From contig NZ_STGC01000005.1 of assembly GCF_005222805.1 (NCBI RefSeq), positions 186,001 through 250,000 on the forward strand: 64,000 nt of DNA, in the 5' to 3' direction. This document shows positions 27,145 to 35,839 of the stretch, piece after piece (the stretch's first letter is position 1; each line of letters begins with the position of its first letter). Below the pieces are notes generated by a model. That model saw nothing but the letters and a program-made list of their open reading frames with translations. It was not told the DNA's origin and did not search any database. A program made the translations under genes and the position numbers. The stretch comes from Devosia sp. FKR38 (lineage in GTDB: Bacteria > Pseudomonadota > Alphaproteobacteria > Rhizobiales > Devosiaceae).

Positions 27145-27196
27145 TGCTGGTTCAGTCGATGGTCCGATAGACTTGAGATCAGGCGACTCCGCCGCG

Positions 27197-28243
27197 CTAG
27201 TTTTGCGCACCTTCGTTGAACTTGAGCTCATCGACAAGGGCCGCAGCCTCGGCGCGATGGGCCGCGATCTCGGCCAGCGGCGTGCTGGCGGGCTTGAGCG
27301 TGCCCCAGCTCAGCGTCAGTTCCGAAGGCGAGACCGACGGGACCACGGGGAACTCGTAATTGGTGTCGGCGTAGATGCTCTGGGCTTCGTCCGATAGCAG
27401 GAAGGCGATCAGCGCGTTGGCGTTCTCGACATTGGGTGCATATTTGGCGATGAAGCCGCCAGCCACATTGACCTGCGTCCCGTCCGTCTCGGCATTGGGA
27501 TAGATGATGCGGGCGGAATTGGCCCATTCCTTCTGCTCGGGCTCGGCGTCGTTGTTCAGCATCACGCCCATGTAATAGGTGTTGCTGATCGACAGGTCAC
27601 AGGTGCCGGCCAGGATGTTCTTGACGCCTTCGCGGTCATTGCCCGAGGGCGGATAGGCCAGGTTGTCACGTACAGCGGCCAGCCAGGTGCGGGTGGCATC
27701 CAGGCCCGTGGCGGCGATGCGCTGGGCAATCAGGCCGATGTTATAGGCATGGTCGCCCGGACGGGTGCACAGGCGCCCCTTCCACTCGGGCTTGGTGATG
27801 TCGTCATAGGTCAGCGCGGTGGCGTCGACACGCTCCTTGGAGACGAAGAACACGCGGGCGCGCAGCGACAGCGCGGTCCAGTTGTCATCGTCGTCGCGGA
27901 ATTCGGCCGGAACGCGCTCGTCCAGCACCGGGGTGGTGATCTTCTGGGTCAGGCCCTGTTCCTCGGCCCCAACCAGATTGCCGATATCGACGGTCAGCAC
28001 CACGTCGGCGGGTGACAGCTCGCCTTCGGCGGCCACGCGCTCCAGCAGGCCGTCGCCGGCATAGAGCACATTCACCTTCACGCCGGATTCGGCGGTGAAG
28101 CGATCCAGCAGCGGCTGCAGCAGGCTCTGTTCGCGATAGCTGTAGATATTGACTTCGCCACTTTGGGCAAAGGCAGGTGCAGCAAAGCCCGTGAGGGCTA
28201 CGGACGTCAGAAGGGCCAGGGCAAGGCGCGCAGTATGGGTCAT
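27197..28243 (-). CDS. ferric-iron-type ABC transporter substrate-binding protein (FbpA/FutA type)
   Basis: A 348-residue periplasmic protein with a signal peptide ending in AFA-Q. The mature start EVNIYSYREQSLLQPLLDRF and the later NTYYMGVMLNN and IIYPN blocks match the FbpA/FutA/SfuA ferric-binding group; the pair of tyrosines in NTYYMG is the usual iron-ligand position, with another Tyr in IYSYRE. It heads a short operon with the permease at 25518. The region upstream holds repeats that could be iron-responsive sites. Confidence 0.9.
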   Translation of the reverse strand: MTHTARLALALLTSVALTGFAAPAFAQSGEVNIYSYREQSLLQPLLDRFTAESGVKVNVLYAGDGLLERVAAEGELSPADVVLTVDIGNLVGAEEQGLTQKITTPVLDERVPAEFRDDDDNWTALSLRARVFFVSKERVDATALTYDDITKPEWKGRLCTRPGDHAYNIGLIAQRIAATGLDATRTWLAAVRDNLAYPPSGNDREGVKNILAGTCDLSISNTYYMGVMLNNDAEPEQKEWANSARIIYPNAETDGTQVNVAGGFIAKYAPNVENANALIAFLLSDEAQSIYADTNYEFPVVPSVSPSELTLSWGTLKPASTPLAEIAAHRAEAAALVDELKFNEGAQN

Positions 28244-28454
28244 GCTGTTCTCCAGATGGTGGCGGGGTTCAAGGTCCCGCTGAGACGCCCCCTTCTGGTC
28301 GAGCCTCTGCTAGAAGTCAATATCCTTAGCAATATCAATGACTTGCCGATTAGAATGGTTCAAAGTTCCGCGGCAATAGATGTTTAGAATCAGGCGATTA
28401 GCTGATTGTAACAGTCTGGTTTTTGGGTGCGACAAATCGGCCGTATCGGCGCAG
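28244..28454. promoter_or_regulatory. upstream region of iron-type operon with candidate regulatory repeats
   Basis: This 211-base gap is AT-rich compared with its surroundings. It contains CAATATC twice at 28318 and 28330, exactly 12 bases apart, an imperfect palindrome TTAGAA-TGG-TTCAAA at 28350-28364 that resembles the Irr/ICE pattern (TTTAGAA..TTCTAAA), and an AATCAG/CTGATT inverted repeat near 28388. A link to iron control is only inferred from the downstream genes. Confidence 0.35.
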
Positions 28455-31382
28455 CTAGCTGTTCTGCTCGTCCGTGCCGGGCACCGCGACCAGATCGGCT
28501 GGAATGGTCAGGGTGAACAGCATGCCATGCTCGCCCGCCGGATCGACCGACAGCGAGAAGGCATTGACCGCCAACAGCGAGCGCGTCAGCGCCAGGCCAA
28601 CGCTGGAACGCACCGGTGTCAGCGCCTGGCCATTGCGGCCCATGCCATCGCGGAACACCACGAAGCGCTCGCCCATATCGACATTGTGGCTCGAGCTGTC
28701 GCGCACATGCACGGCAATGCCACCCTCGTCCGTGCGCTGCGCCGAGATCACCACGGCGCCGCCGGCTGGCGTCTGGTCGATGGCGCTGGCTAGGAGGTTC
28801 AGCACCGCCTGTTCCAGCGAGGCACGGTCCGCCGTCAGCCGGGGCAGGGTCTCCGAAATGGCATTGCGCACCAGCACGCGGCCATTGCTGGCATGCTGGC
28901 GGATGCGAAGCACGCAGCCCTCCAGCAGCTCGGTCAATTCGATGGTCGCGCGCTGCGGCAGGTAACGGCCGTCGCGCAGGCGGGCATAGTCCTCAAGCTC
29001 GTCCACCAGCGCGGCAATATCCTGCCCGGCATGGCTGATGTCGCGGGCATAGTCGGCAAGACGCTCGGCGTCGATCTCGGGGCCCGCCGCATGCAGCATA
29101 TCGGCAAAGCCGATGATGGTGTTGAGCGGGCGACGTACGCCGCGGCTGATGCGACCCAGCAGCGCCGGATCGGCATCGGGCGTGGCCGACAGGCGCAACT
29201 GCGGCGCCGTGCGGGCACGCACAAAGCCGAAATAGCCGGTGACTACGCCGGCCTGGCCCTGGGTGAAGAGAGTTATGCTGGAGCCGCCTGCAGCGCTCCG
29301 CAGCGCCAGCCAGGGGCGCTCAGTCTCGGCAAACCGGGCCGGGCGATCAAGGAAGCTGCGCAGCGCCGGCACATCCTCAGCGGCAATCAAGGCGGTCAGC
29401 GGCTTGCCATCGACGGGGCCTGTCTGCTCCAGAAGCGCGACCGCCTTGGGGGTGATGGCCTTGACGACGCCGCTGCGCGTCGCTTCGAAAAAGCCGTCGC
29501 CGACAATATCGGCCAGGCTCTGGGCAAAGGCACTAACCGCAGATTCATGGCCGGTGCGCACTTCGGTGGCGCTGGCCGACAGCATCAGGGCAGGGCGCCC
29601 CTGCCAGGACATCGACTGCAGTCGCGCCGTCACCGGCACCAGCGTGCCATCGCGCTGCACCAGATGGTTGATCGGCCCGGCTTCCTGGCCATCGGGGCCA
29701 GCAGCGGGGAACACGGCGGCCAGGCCCGCGGCCCGCAGCTTTTCTACCGATTCATAGCCCACCATGTCGGTGATGGCGCGGTTGGCAAACAGGATTTGCT
29801 GGTCACGGAACACCAAAATGCCCAACGGGAGGCGATTGAGCACCAGCGTCTCGCCGCCCAGATTGACCAGCGAGGCAGTTGCCGATGTGCCCGTCGGCGT
29901 CGTTGGCACGGCCGGCGGCATGCCGATGTCGGCCACCCGATCATTGAGAATGCGGGACAGCTCGTCAAAATTATAGCGCGACACCCGCTCGACCACTTCG
30001 GTGTCGAGGGTTTGTGCGCTCGCTGGCGAGGCGTTTTCTTCGGCGAGCGGTGTGGCCTCTGGTTCCACCGGCTCACCGGCGCGATCCATCCGTGCCAGAT
30101 CAGCCTGATCCTCAGCTTCGGCGCTGGCCTCAATCTCGGCAAGATCCTCCAGCGGCGCAGTGGCATCGGCCTCAGGGGCCAGCGGGCGGAAGCCGTGGCC
30201 GGTAACGCGGAACAGTCCCGTGGCCGCGGGCAGCACAACAGGCGCGTCGGCGACCTCAACCGCGGGCTCGTCGGCCGCAGCCTCAATCGGCGCATCGAGC
30301 GCAGTCTCATCCGGCTCGGGCGCGGCGGCATCGGCATCAGCGGCAAGGTCGGTGTCAGCCTGATCCCGCGCGACCGGTGCCACCGGCGGGTGGTCATCGT
30401 CAGCCGTCAGCGGCGTGTAAAGATCCTCGTCGGCGACCAGCCTGTCCAGCAGCGCACTCAGGCGGGAGCTGCGGGCCGGCTCGGCGACTGCGCTATCCGC
30501 CGTCTCCCTCTCGTCGCGCGGGGCGGGGGAGTGGGTTGGCTCGGTGCGATCCTGCGGCGCTGCGATCTCTGGCGTGTCGATAGTTTCGGTCGGCGCGGTT
30601 TCGTCCGCGTCGCCATCAGACCAAGCCTCGTCAGGCTGGTCGGCGCGGTCATCATCCGTACCGTCGGAGTCCATCGAAGGAACCAGGGCGACGCCATCCG
30701 CCGGACCGTCATCCACCGGCATGGGCGACTGCCCCGCCAGTTCGGCCATGCGCCAGCTCTCGAGCTCGCGGGCATAGGCGGCTTCATCTTCGGCGATCAG
30801 GCCTTCGATATGCGGAGCGGGTGCGGACGCATCCTCGGGTTCGGCCGGGCTCCCGGAAACCGCCTCGGCCGCTTCGCTCCATGCAGACAGGTCTTCGGCC
30901 TGCTCAAAATGCTCCATGGGCGAGCCGTCGTCTGGGGCATTCTGTGCCAAATCCGAGCCTTCGCCGGCATCGGCATGGGACTCTTGGCTGTCGGTTTGCA
31001 CACCGGCGGCAGCGATGATCTCGGCATCGATCGGGTCAACGCCAACGATCAGCAGCGCGATCTGGCCGTTCTCCCAGGTCAGGGGCGTAGTGGCGCAAGT
31101 GCCCGACGCCGGCTTGTCGCCGGCCTGAAACTGGATACGCGCCAGGCTCGTCCGTCCCGGCGAACCTAGTCGGATATTGCGGCTGACCTGCCCTTTGATC
31201 GGCACAGCCGGCTGCGCTCGCTTGAGCCCATGCTTCTTGAGCTTTGCCAGGAACAGCGCGGCTGCCGGGTTGCTCCAGATCAGCGACTGCCCGTCCTGCG
31301 ACCATAGCCAGGCGGGACGTGGATCAGCCGCGTGCTGCTGCACACGGCGGGCACTTGGCGATGTGATCCAGTCAGCAACCAT
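28455..31382 (-). CDS. PAS-domain histidine-kinase-like protein lacking catalytic residues
   Basis: A 975-residue cytoplasmic protein laid out like the cell-cycle kinases PdhS/DivL of alphaproteobacteria. Residues 20-130 form a PAS-like domain (RPAWLWSQDGQSLIWSNPAA); about 140-470 are acidic and Ala/Asp/Glu/Pro-rich, probably disordered; about 515-620 are a typical PAS domain (LPLGILVFRDQQILFANRA) and a second PAS-like segment follows. The HisKA region reads ISRGVRRPLNTIIGFADML, with Arg747 where the phosphorylated His belongs (usual S-H-E-x-R-T-P-L). In the ATPase domain the N-box Asn is Ser866 and the G1 box DxGxG is DSSSH after Asp895. It is thus very likely unable to bind ATP or autophosphorylate and may act as a signalling scaffold, as DivL does. 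Confidence 0.85.
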   Translation of the reverse strand: MVADWITSPSARRVQQHAADPRPAWLWSQDGQSLIWSNPAAALFLAKLKKHGLKRAQPAVPIKGQVSRNIRLGSPGRTSLARIQFQAGDKPASGTCATTPLTWENGQIALLIVGVDPIDAEIIAAAGVQTDSQESHADAGEGSDLAQNAPDDGSPMEHFEQAEDLSAWSEAAEAVSGSPAEPEDASAPAPHIEGLIAEDEAAYARELESWRMAELAGQSPMPVDDGPADGVALVPSMDSDGTDDDRADQPDEAWSDGDADETAPTETIDTPEIAAPQDRTEPTHSPAPRDERETADSAVAEPARSSRLSALLDRLVADEDLYTPLTADDDHPPVAPVARDQADTDLAADADAAAPEPDETALDAPIEAAADEPAVEVADAPVVLPAATGLFRVTGHGFRPLAPEADATAPLEDLAEIEASAEAEDQADLARMDRAGEPVEPEATPLAEENASPASAQTLDTEVVERVSRYNFDELSRILNDRVADIGMPPAVPTTPTGTSATASLVNLGGETLVLNRLPLGILVFRDQQILFANRAITDMVGYESVEKLRAAGLAAVFPAAGPDGQEAGPINHLVQRDGTLVPVTARLQSMSWQGRPALMLSASATEVRTGHESAVSAFAQSLADIVGDGFFEATRSGVVKAITPKAVALLEQTGPVDGKPLTALIAAEDVPALRSFLDRPARFAETERPWLALRSAAGGSSITLFTQGQAGVVTGYFGFVRARTAPQLRLSATPDADPALLGRISRGVRRPLNTIIGFADMLHAAGPEIDAERLADYARDISHAGQDIAALVDELEDYARLRDGRYLPQRATIELTELLEGCVLRIRQHASNGRVLVRNAISETLPRLTADRASLEQAVLNLLASAIDQTPAGGAVVISAQRTDEGGIAVHVRDSSSHNVDMGERFVVFRDGMGRNGQALTPVRSSVGLALTRSLLAVNAFSLSVDPAGEHGMLFTLTIPADLVAVPGTDEQNS

Positions 31383-31717
31383 GAACCGTCGTCATCTCCG
31401 TTCCGGCTTGTGGCAGGCTATTGTGCCATTCCGACACAACTGTGCCCGGAACCTTAAGCTTTCTTCAATATAGGTCGGGCAGGGGACGGTCCAGAGCGGC
31501 CAGCCGCCGCCGCCCCCTGCTTCTGGGAGAATGGTTAAGCGGCAATCCGTTACAATATCGTCATCGGCACGACGAAGGGCCGATCATCCCGGCAGAACGG
31601 TTGAGACAAAATTGACAGGGACGAAGGCAAAAAGGGTGCTTGTCATCCTGGTTTTCTCAACCTATGTTCCGCGCGCTGTCGGGACGCGGTGTTGATCGCT
31701 CCCTTGATAAGCTCCTT
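31383..31717. other. intergenic region between kinase-like gene and tRNA-His
   Basis: No gene is seen in these 335 bases. The part near 31383-31470 should hold the minus-strand promoter of the kinase-like gene. The right part holds a plus-strand promoter for tRNA-His (31640-31668). An additional TTGACA at 31612 has no good -10 box. Confidence 0.6.
31640..31668 (+). promoter_or_regulatory. predicted promoter of tRNA-His
   Basis: TTGTCA (31640-31645) and TATGTT (31663-31668) are separated by 17 bases, placing the transcript start about 43 bases before the mature tRNA 5' end. Confidence 0.55.
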
Positions 31718-31794
31718 GCCGCCTTAGCTCAGTTGGTTAGAGCGCTAGATTGTGGATCTAGAGGTCCCCCGTTCAATCCGGGGAGGCGGTACCA
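31718..31794 (+). tRNA. tRNA-His (GTG anticodon), atypical: no G-1, A73
   Basis: A complete cloverleaf of 77 bases including encoded CCA. The acceptor arm pairs GCCGCCT with AGGCGGT, so the first pair is G1-U72; the D arm has GCTC/GAGC with AGTTGGTTA, the anticodon stem is CTAGA/TCTAG around TTGTGGA with anticodon GTG, and the T arm is CCCCG TTCAATC CGGGG. The base before position 1 is T, so the extra G-1 of ordinary tRNA-His is not encoded, and the discriminator is A73 rather than C73. This unusual form is known from a group of alphaproteobacteria whose HisRS has adapted to it; hisS lies 4.8 kb downstream. Confidence 0.97.
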
Positions 31795-31806
31795 TTCCTT
31801 CCATCA

Positions 31807-33783
31807 TCAGCGTGCCAGCCGCAGGGCCGACAGATCATTGGCAATGGCGGCGAACACGTCACGCAGCTCGCCAGGCGTCTGCGGGAAATAGGCACGGTCC
31901 TGCGTGCTGGCGCAATTCTTGAGCATGGTTTCCACCACCTGCTGCGTGCTTTGCTGGGCCTGGTTGGTCGCTAGGCCGATCGTGTAGACGGTGATGCCGG
32001 CGGCCTTGGCATTCTCGCACGTCTGGCTGGTCCGCGTGTTCATGTCGGTCACCAGCGTGCTATTGGGCGCGCCCAGATAGCCCAGCCGCTCGATATTGCC
32101 GCCGCTGGACGATGCGGAGTTGGTGTTCTTCGAATTATAGGGAAAGCCATAGGCGGAGTTGTAGCAATTGCCGTCGAGATTGCGCTGCGAGTCTCCGCAA
32201 TGCGACGACAGGTTGTAGGCGGTGTTCTCGCCGTCGGTCATCAGGATCATGACCTTGGAGGTGGCCGAATTATACACCGCGCCTTCGGTGAACGGCGCCG
32301 TCGGCGACAGCGCGTTGAAGCCCCAGACCGCACCCTGGTGGATATTGGTACCACCCTCGGCAGTCATGGCGTTGATAGTGTTGATCACTGTGGACGGTGA
32401 CGTGGTCAGCGGCAGAATGGCCGTGCGGGTACAGTCTGCATTGGGGCCCCATGAGAAATCATCGGGTGCGCTCTGGTGGTATTTGCAGATGCGTTCCTGC
32501 AATTCACGCTGGCTCAGGCCATAGGGAATGTATCCGCCGCCGGAGCAGGATCCGGTGCGGGTTTGATATGTTCCAGAACTCCACCCGGTCCAGCTTATGC
32601 CATTCCTGCACGAGCAGGAATCCGAATGGGCCCCGTAGAAGGCCCCGGAATAGTATGTATTGTTGGAGAAATTTGTCGGACCCGTAGGAGCAGACGTGCT
32701 CCAGGATCCGCCGCATCCCCACCAATAGCAGGTCCTCTGCTCCACTATCGTGCAGGTTGTGTTCCCTTGCGCAGGTCGGTCGCAGACTGCCGGCGCGTCG
32801 CCGAGATAGCTATTGCCGCCCACACCGTCGACCAAGTCGGGCGAGAACAGCGGGACATAGAGTGCGTTACCTGATGTCGGGTCGACGTCGTCGGTATCCA
32901 GATATTGATTGGCAGTGCTGCCCGTCTTGATGTGGGGCCTCGCTTCCACGCAGCCGCGCCATTGGACGCCCGTTGCCGAGAACAGGGCGAACCGGTTCGG
33001 TAGGCTGGTCGGCAAAGTGCTTTCGTCATCGTCGGTGTCGAAATTGTCATTGGCGATGATCGAAGAACCCGTCTTGTCCATCCAGCTGGCATTGGCATTG
33101 CCCGAGCCGACATTGACATACATGGTGAACGGCACCACCGCCGCGCGCACATTGGGCACCAGCTTGGCGCCGGACGCCGGAATGCAGGTGTCGGGGTTGG
33201 AAGGGTTGTCCACCACCTTGTCATAGAACAGGGTGTTGGTTGCACAGTTGGCCGCATCCTTGAGGAACTGGATGCGCTGGCGCGTGCCATTGGCGCCTGC
33301 GCCGGTGTAGGACATCGACCCCGAGTTATCGAGCACGAAGGCCACTTCCAGCGCCAGCTTCTTGCGCGTCGCCTCGGACTCGATGGTGGCGGTCATCTCC
33401 GGCACTCCCACCAGGCGGACCACAATGGTGGGATAGGTCATGGTCGCCTTGAGGTACAGCGTGCCGTCGGCGACATTGATGTCAATGCCCGTGACGGCAG
33501 ATGTCACATTGAAGGCCGTGCCAATGCGGTCCTGCATCAGCAGCTCGGCTTTGGCCCGCAGCTGCTCCTTGGTGTAGTTGGTCTCAAAGATCTCCGGCTG
33601 CAGCGCCAACGCCGCGGCATCGAGTGCAATCTGGGCGCGATTGCGCGTCTGCTCGAGCGTCACATAATCGACCACCGACCCGGCCAGGGCGATGAGCACA
33701 ATGGCCATGACCGCGAACATGACCGCGAAAACGCCGCGCTCATCCCGCCCGAAACGCGAAACAAGATCGGAGACAGGTGTCAT
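31807..33783 (-). CDS. TadG-like pilus-assembly protein with vWA domain
   Basis: A 658-residue protein with the N-terminal Tad/Flp pseudopilin-like segment FGRDERGVFAVMFAVMAIVLIALAG, a membrane anchor that is common to TadE/F/G proteins. A von Willebrand factor A domain follows, with the metal-site motif DNSGSM near residue 150 and a second metal-site aspartate in MILMTDGENT near 515. Between about residues 300 and 420 is an insertion rich in Cys, Trp, Tyr, Ser and Gly. The start at 33783 is preferred to one 35 codons upstream that overlaps the gap to the L,D-transpeptidase. No other tad genes are present here. Envelope location is inferred. Confidence 0.85.
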   Translation of the reverse strand: MTPVSDLVSRFGRDERGVFAVMFAVMAIVLIALAGSVVDYVTLEQTRNRAQIALDAAALALQPEIFETNYTKEQLRAKAELLMQDRIGTAFNVTSAVTGIDINVADGTLYLKATMTYPTIVVRLVGVPEMTATIESEATRKKLALEVAFVLDNSGSMSYTGAGANGTRQRIQFLKDAANCATNTLFYDKVVDNPSNPDTCIPASGAKLVPNVRAAVVPFTMYVNVGSGNANASWMDKTGSSIIANDNFDTDDDESTLPTSLPNRFALFSATGVQWRGCVEARPHIKTGSTANQYLDTDDVDPTSGNALYVPLFSPDLVDGVGGNSYLGDAPAVCDRPAQGNTTCTIVEQRTCYWWGCGGSWSTSAPTGPTNFSNNTYYSGAFYGAHSDSCSCRNGISWTGWSSGTYQTRTGSCSGGGYIPYGLSQRELQERICKYHQSAPDDFSWGPNADCTRTAILPLTTSPSTVINTINAMTAEGGTNIHQGAVWGFNALSPTAPFTEGAVYNSATSKVMILMTDGENTAYNLSSHCGDSQRNLDGNCYNSAYGFPYNSKNTNSASSSGGNIERLGYLGAPNSTLVTDMNTRTSQTCENAKAAGITVYTIGLATNQAQQSTQQVVETMLKNCASTQDRAYFPQTPGELRDVFAAIANDLSALRLAR

Positions 33784-33847
33784 GGCAGAGGTCCATAGGT
33801 TCAGCGCCCCGTCGTGAGGCGCGGACCAATGTCCGACATAATCCTTA

Positions 33848-34468
33848 TTAAAAGACCACCACTTTGCTGTTGATCTTAACGCGCGCATACAGATCGATCA
33901 CGTCTGCGTTGGTCAGTCGGATGCAGCCTGAGGACACGTCCTGGCCAATGCTCCACGGTTCGGTAGTGCCGTGGATGCGATAGAGCGTGCTGCCGATATA
34001 AAGGGCGCGGGCGCCCAGAGGATTGTTCGGTCCGCCGGCCATCGAGCTGGGCAGTTCAGGGCGACGCTGGCGCATTTCGGCCGGCGGCGTCCAGGTCGGC
34101 CACTCGGCCTTGCGCGAGATCTGATGCGTGCCGCTCCATTCAAAGCCCGATTTGGCGACGCCGATGCCGTAGCGCAGCGCCCGGCCATCCCCCAGCACGA
34201 AATAGAGGAAATGCGCCCGGGTATCGATCACCACCGTGCCGCTGCGTTCCTGGGTCGGGTAGCGGACGACCTGACGCAGATACATCGGGTTTACGGTCAT
34301 ATTGGCTTGCAGCTGCAAGGCATTGCGCGGCCGAGAATCGGTGATTGTGATGCCCGGCGGGGGCATGAAGCGCCAGCCGGCCTGCAGGCCCGCGCCCTGT
34401 CCCGGAACAGCCACTGACAAAACCAATGCCAGCGCCAGACCACCGCGCGCCGCAAACTGCTTACCCAT
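33848..34468 (-). CDS. L,D-transpeptidase (YkuD domain)
   Basis: A 206-residue exported enzyme that makes 3-3 peptidoglycan cross-links or attaches proteins to the wall. A signal peptide (MGKQFAARGGLALALVLSVAV) is followed by a YkuD domain from about residue 80. The catalytic motif is complete: His in RIHGTTEP and Cys in SSGCIRLTNADV near the C-terminus. ATG at 34468 is chosen since GGGGTGG lies 9 bases upstream; an ATG seven codons earlier (34489) is possible. It is followed by the TadG-like gene after 64 bases. Confidence 0.93.
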   Translation of the reverse strand: MGKQFAARGGLALALVLSVAVPGQGAGLQAGWRFMPPPGITITDSRPRNALQLQANMTVNPMYLRQVVRYPTQERSGTVVIDTRAHFLYFVLGDGRALRYGIGVAKSGFEWSGTHQISRKAEWPTWTPPAEMRQRRPELPSSMAGGPNNPLGARALYIGSTLYRIHGTTEPWSIGQDVSSGCIRLTNADVIDLYARVKINSKVVVF

Positions 34469-34645
34469 CGTCACGTCCACCCCAGCCATCCACGCCCCAA
34501 CAGCCGACTGCGGGTCGACCGTTGCAGTGACAATGCTGCAAAATGGCCAATGCCCGGTGAACCGGAATGGTTAAGCCATTGCTGGACCGCTAGGTTAGCA
34601 GGGGCTTAACGCGCTGTTGGCACCGTCGCGGGAGGTCGGAATGCG

Positions 34646-35071
34646 CTAGAGGTAATAGGCGTCGTCGCCCGCGGCGAGCTGAGCCTGCCCCAAGATCCGC
34701 CCCAGGGCAGCCCCCAGCTGCGGCGTGCTGAACGGCTTGATCAGAACATCGTTGACACCCAACGCCCGCGCCCGGGTGACATTGTCCTGGCTGGCATAGG
34801 CGGTCATCAGGATCACCGGCGTGTCTCGTGGCGCCCCGAAGCGCACGTCACGCAGCACTGTCATCAGCCCGGCGCCATTGATGTCAGGCATGTACCAGTC
34901 CATCAGCACCACATCGAAGGGCGCCGTCATCAGCGCCAAGATGGCCTCAGCCCCGCCCTCGGCCTCGACGATCTCTCGGACGCCCAGCTTCTCCAGGCTT
35001 GCCGCACAGATGGCCCGCGCATAGCTGTTGTCATCCACCACCAGTGCCCGCATGCGTCCTGGAATGATCAC
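34646..35071 (-). CDS. single-domain response regulator (CheY-like)
   Basis: A 141-residue receiver with no output domain. The acidic pocket VVDDN, the phosphorylated Asp in VLMDWYMPDING near residue 60, the Thr/Ala in LMTAYA and the lysine in LIKPFSTPQ are all in place, so it should accept phosphate. The GTG at 35071 has GAGGG 7 bases upstream; an ATG six codons later (35053) has a poorly spaced AGGA. It is divergent from tagA and has no kinase gene next to it. Its partner is unknown. Confidence 0.88.
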   Translation of the reverse strand: MIIPGRMRALVVDDNSYARAICAASLEKLGVREIVEAEGGAEAILALMTAPFDVVLMDWYMPDINGAGLMTVLRDVRFGAPRDTPVILMTAYASQDNVTRARALGVNDVLIKPFSTPQLGAALGRILGQAQLAAGDDAYYL

Positions 35072-35188
35072 GGCCTGCCCTCGGGGATGGTTGTCGCCGC
35101 GCCGGTGGCGATAATGGCGGGCAGCGATTCGGGTCGGCGCCGTCCCCCCGGCGCCAGCCCACATCTGGATAGTGAAAGGTGCCACGCC

Positions 35189-35839
35189 ATGTCAAATCCG
35201 AGCACGGATGCCCAAGTGCCAGGCGATGGACTTCCCCGCTGCCCATGGGCCGGCGACGATCCGCTCTATCGTCACTATCACGACCAGGAATGGGGGCGTC
35301 CAGTTGTCAGCGACACGCGCCTGTTCGAGAAAATTTGCCTGGAAGGCTTTCAGTCCGGCCTCTCGTGGATCACCATCCTGCGCAAGCGCGAGAATTTCCG
35401 GGCGGCGTTTCACGGCTTCGACATCCCCCGGGTCGCCGCCATGACCGAGGCCGATGTCGAGCGCCTGCTCGGCGATGCCGGTATTATCCGCCATCGCGGC
35501 AAGATCGTCGCTACGATTCACAATGCTGGTAAGGCCTTGGAATTGCAGCGTGAATTTGGTTCCCTGGCCGCCTATTTCTGGCGCTTCGAGACCCGGCCCG
35601 AGCATCGCCCCGACGACCTCAGCTGGCCCGCCCTGCGGCTGCTGGCGCAGACCGACGCGTCGCGCGCGCTCAGCAAGGATCTGCGCAAGCGCGGCTTCAA
35701 ATTTGTTGGTCCCACAACCTGTTACGCCTTCATGCAGGCCATGGGCCTGGTCAACGACCACACGGATGATTGCTTCTGCCGGGCGGTGGTTGAGACTGAG
35801 CGCGACCAGTTCAAGAGGCCGCTGCCCGCTTCGGCTTAA
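35189..35839 (+). CDS. tag: DNA-3-methyladenine glycosylase I
   Basis: A 216-residue base-excision repair enzyme removing 3-methyladenine from alkylated DNA. The N-terminal CPWAGDDPLYRHYHDQEWG and the C-terminal HTDDCFCR supply the Cys/His ligands of the structural zinc seen in E. coli Tag. The middle has LFEKICLEGFQSGLSW and FVGPTTCYAFMQAMGLVNDH, both characteristic. Length agrees with the family (about 190-215). Confidence 0.96.
   Translation: MSNPSTDAQVPGDGLPRCPWAGDDPLYRHYHDQEWGRPVVSDTRLFEKICLEGFQSGLSWITILRKRENFRAAFHGFDIPRVAAMTEADVERLLGDAGIIRHRGKIVATIHNAGKALELQREFGSLAAYFWRFETRPEHRPDDLSWPALRLLAQTDASRALSKDLRKRGFKFVGPTTCYAFMQAMGLVNDHTDDCFCRAVVETERDQFKRPLPASA

Noticed and set aside
28893..31169. 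758-codon open frame opposite the kinase-like gene
   Set aside because: It has no recognisable domain, while the minus strand encodes PAS domains and a recognisable kinase fold.
31612..31617. TTGACA as the tRNA-His promoter
   Set aside because: No acceptable -10 box is found 16-18 bases downstream; the TTGTCA/TATGTT pair at 31640-31668 is better.
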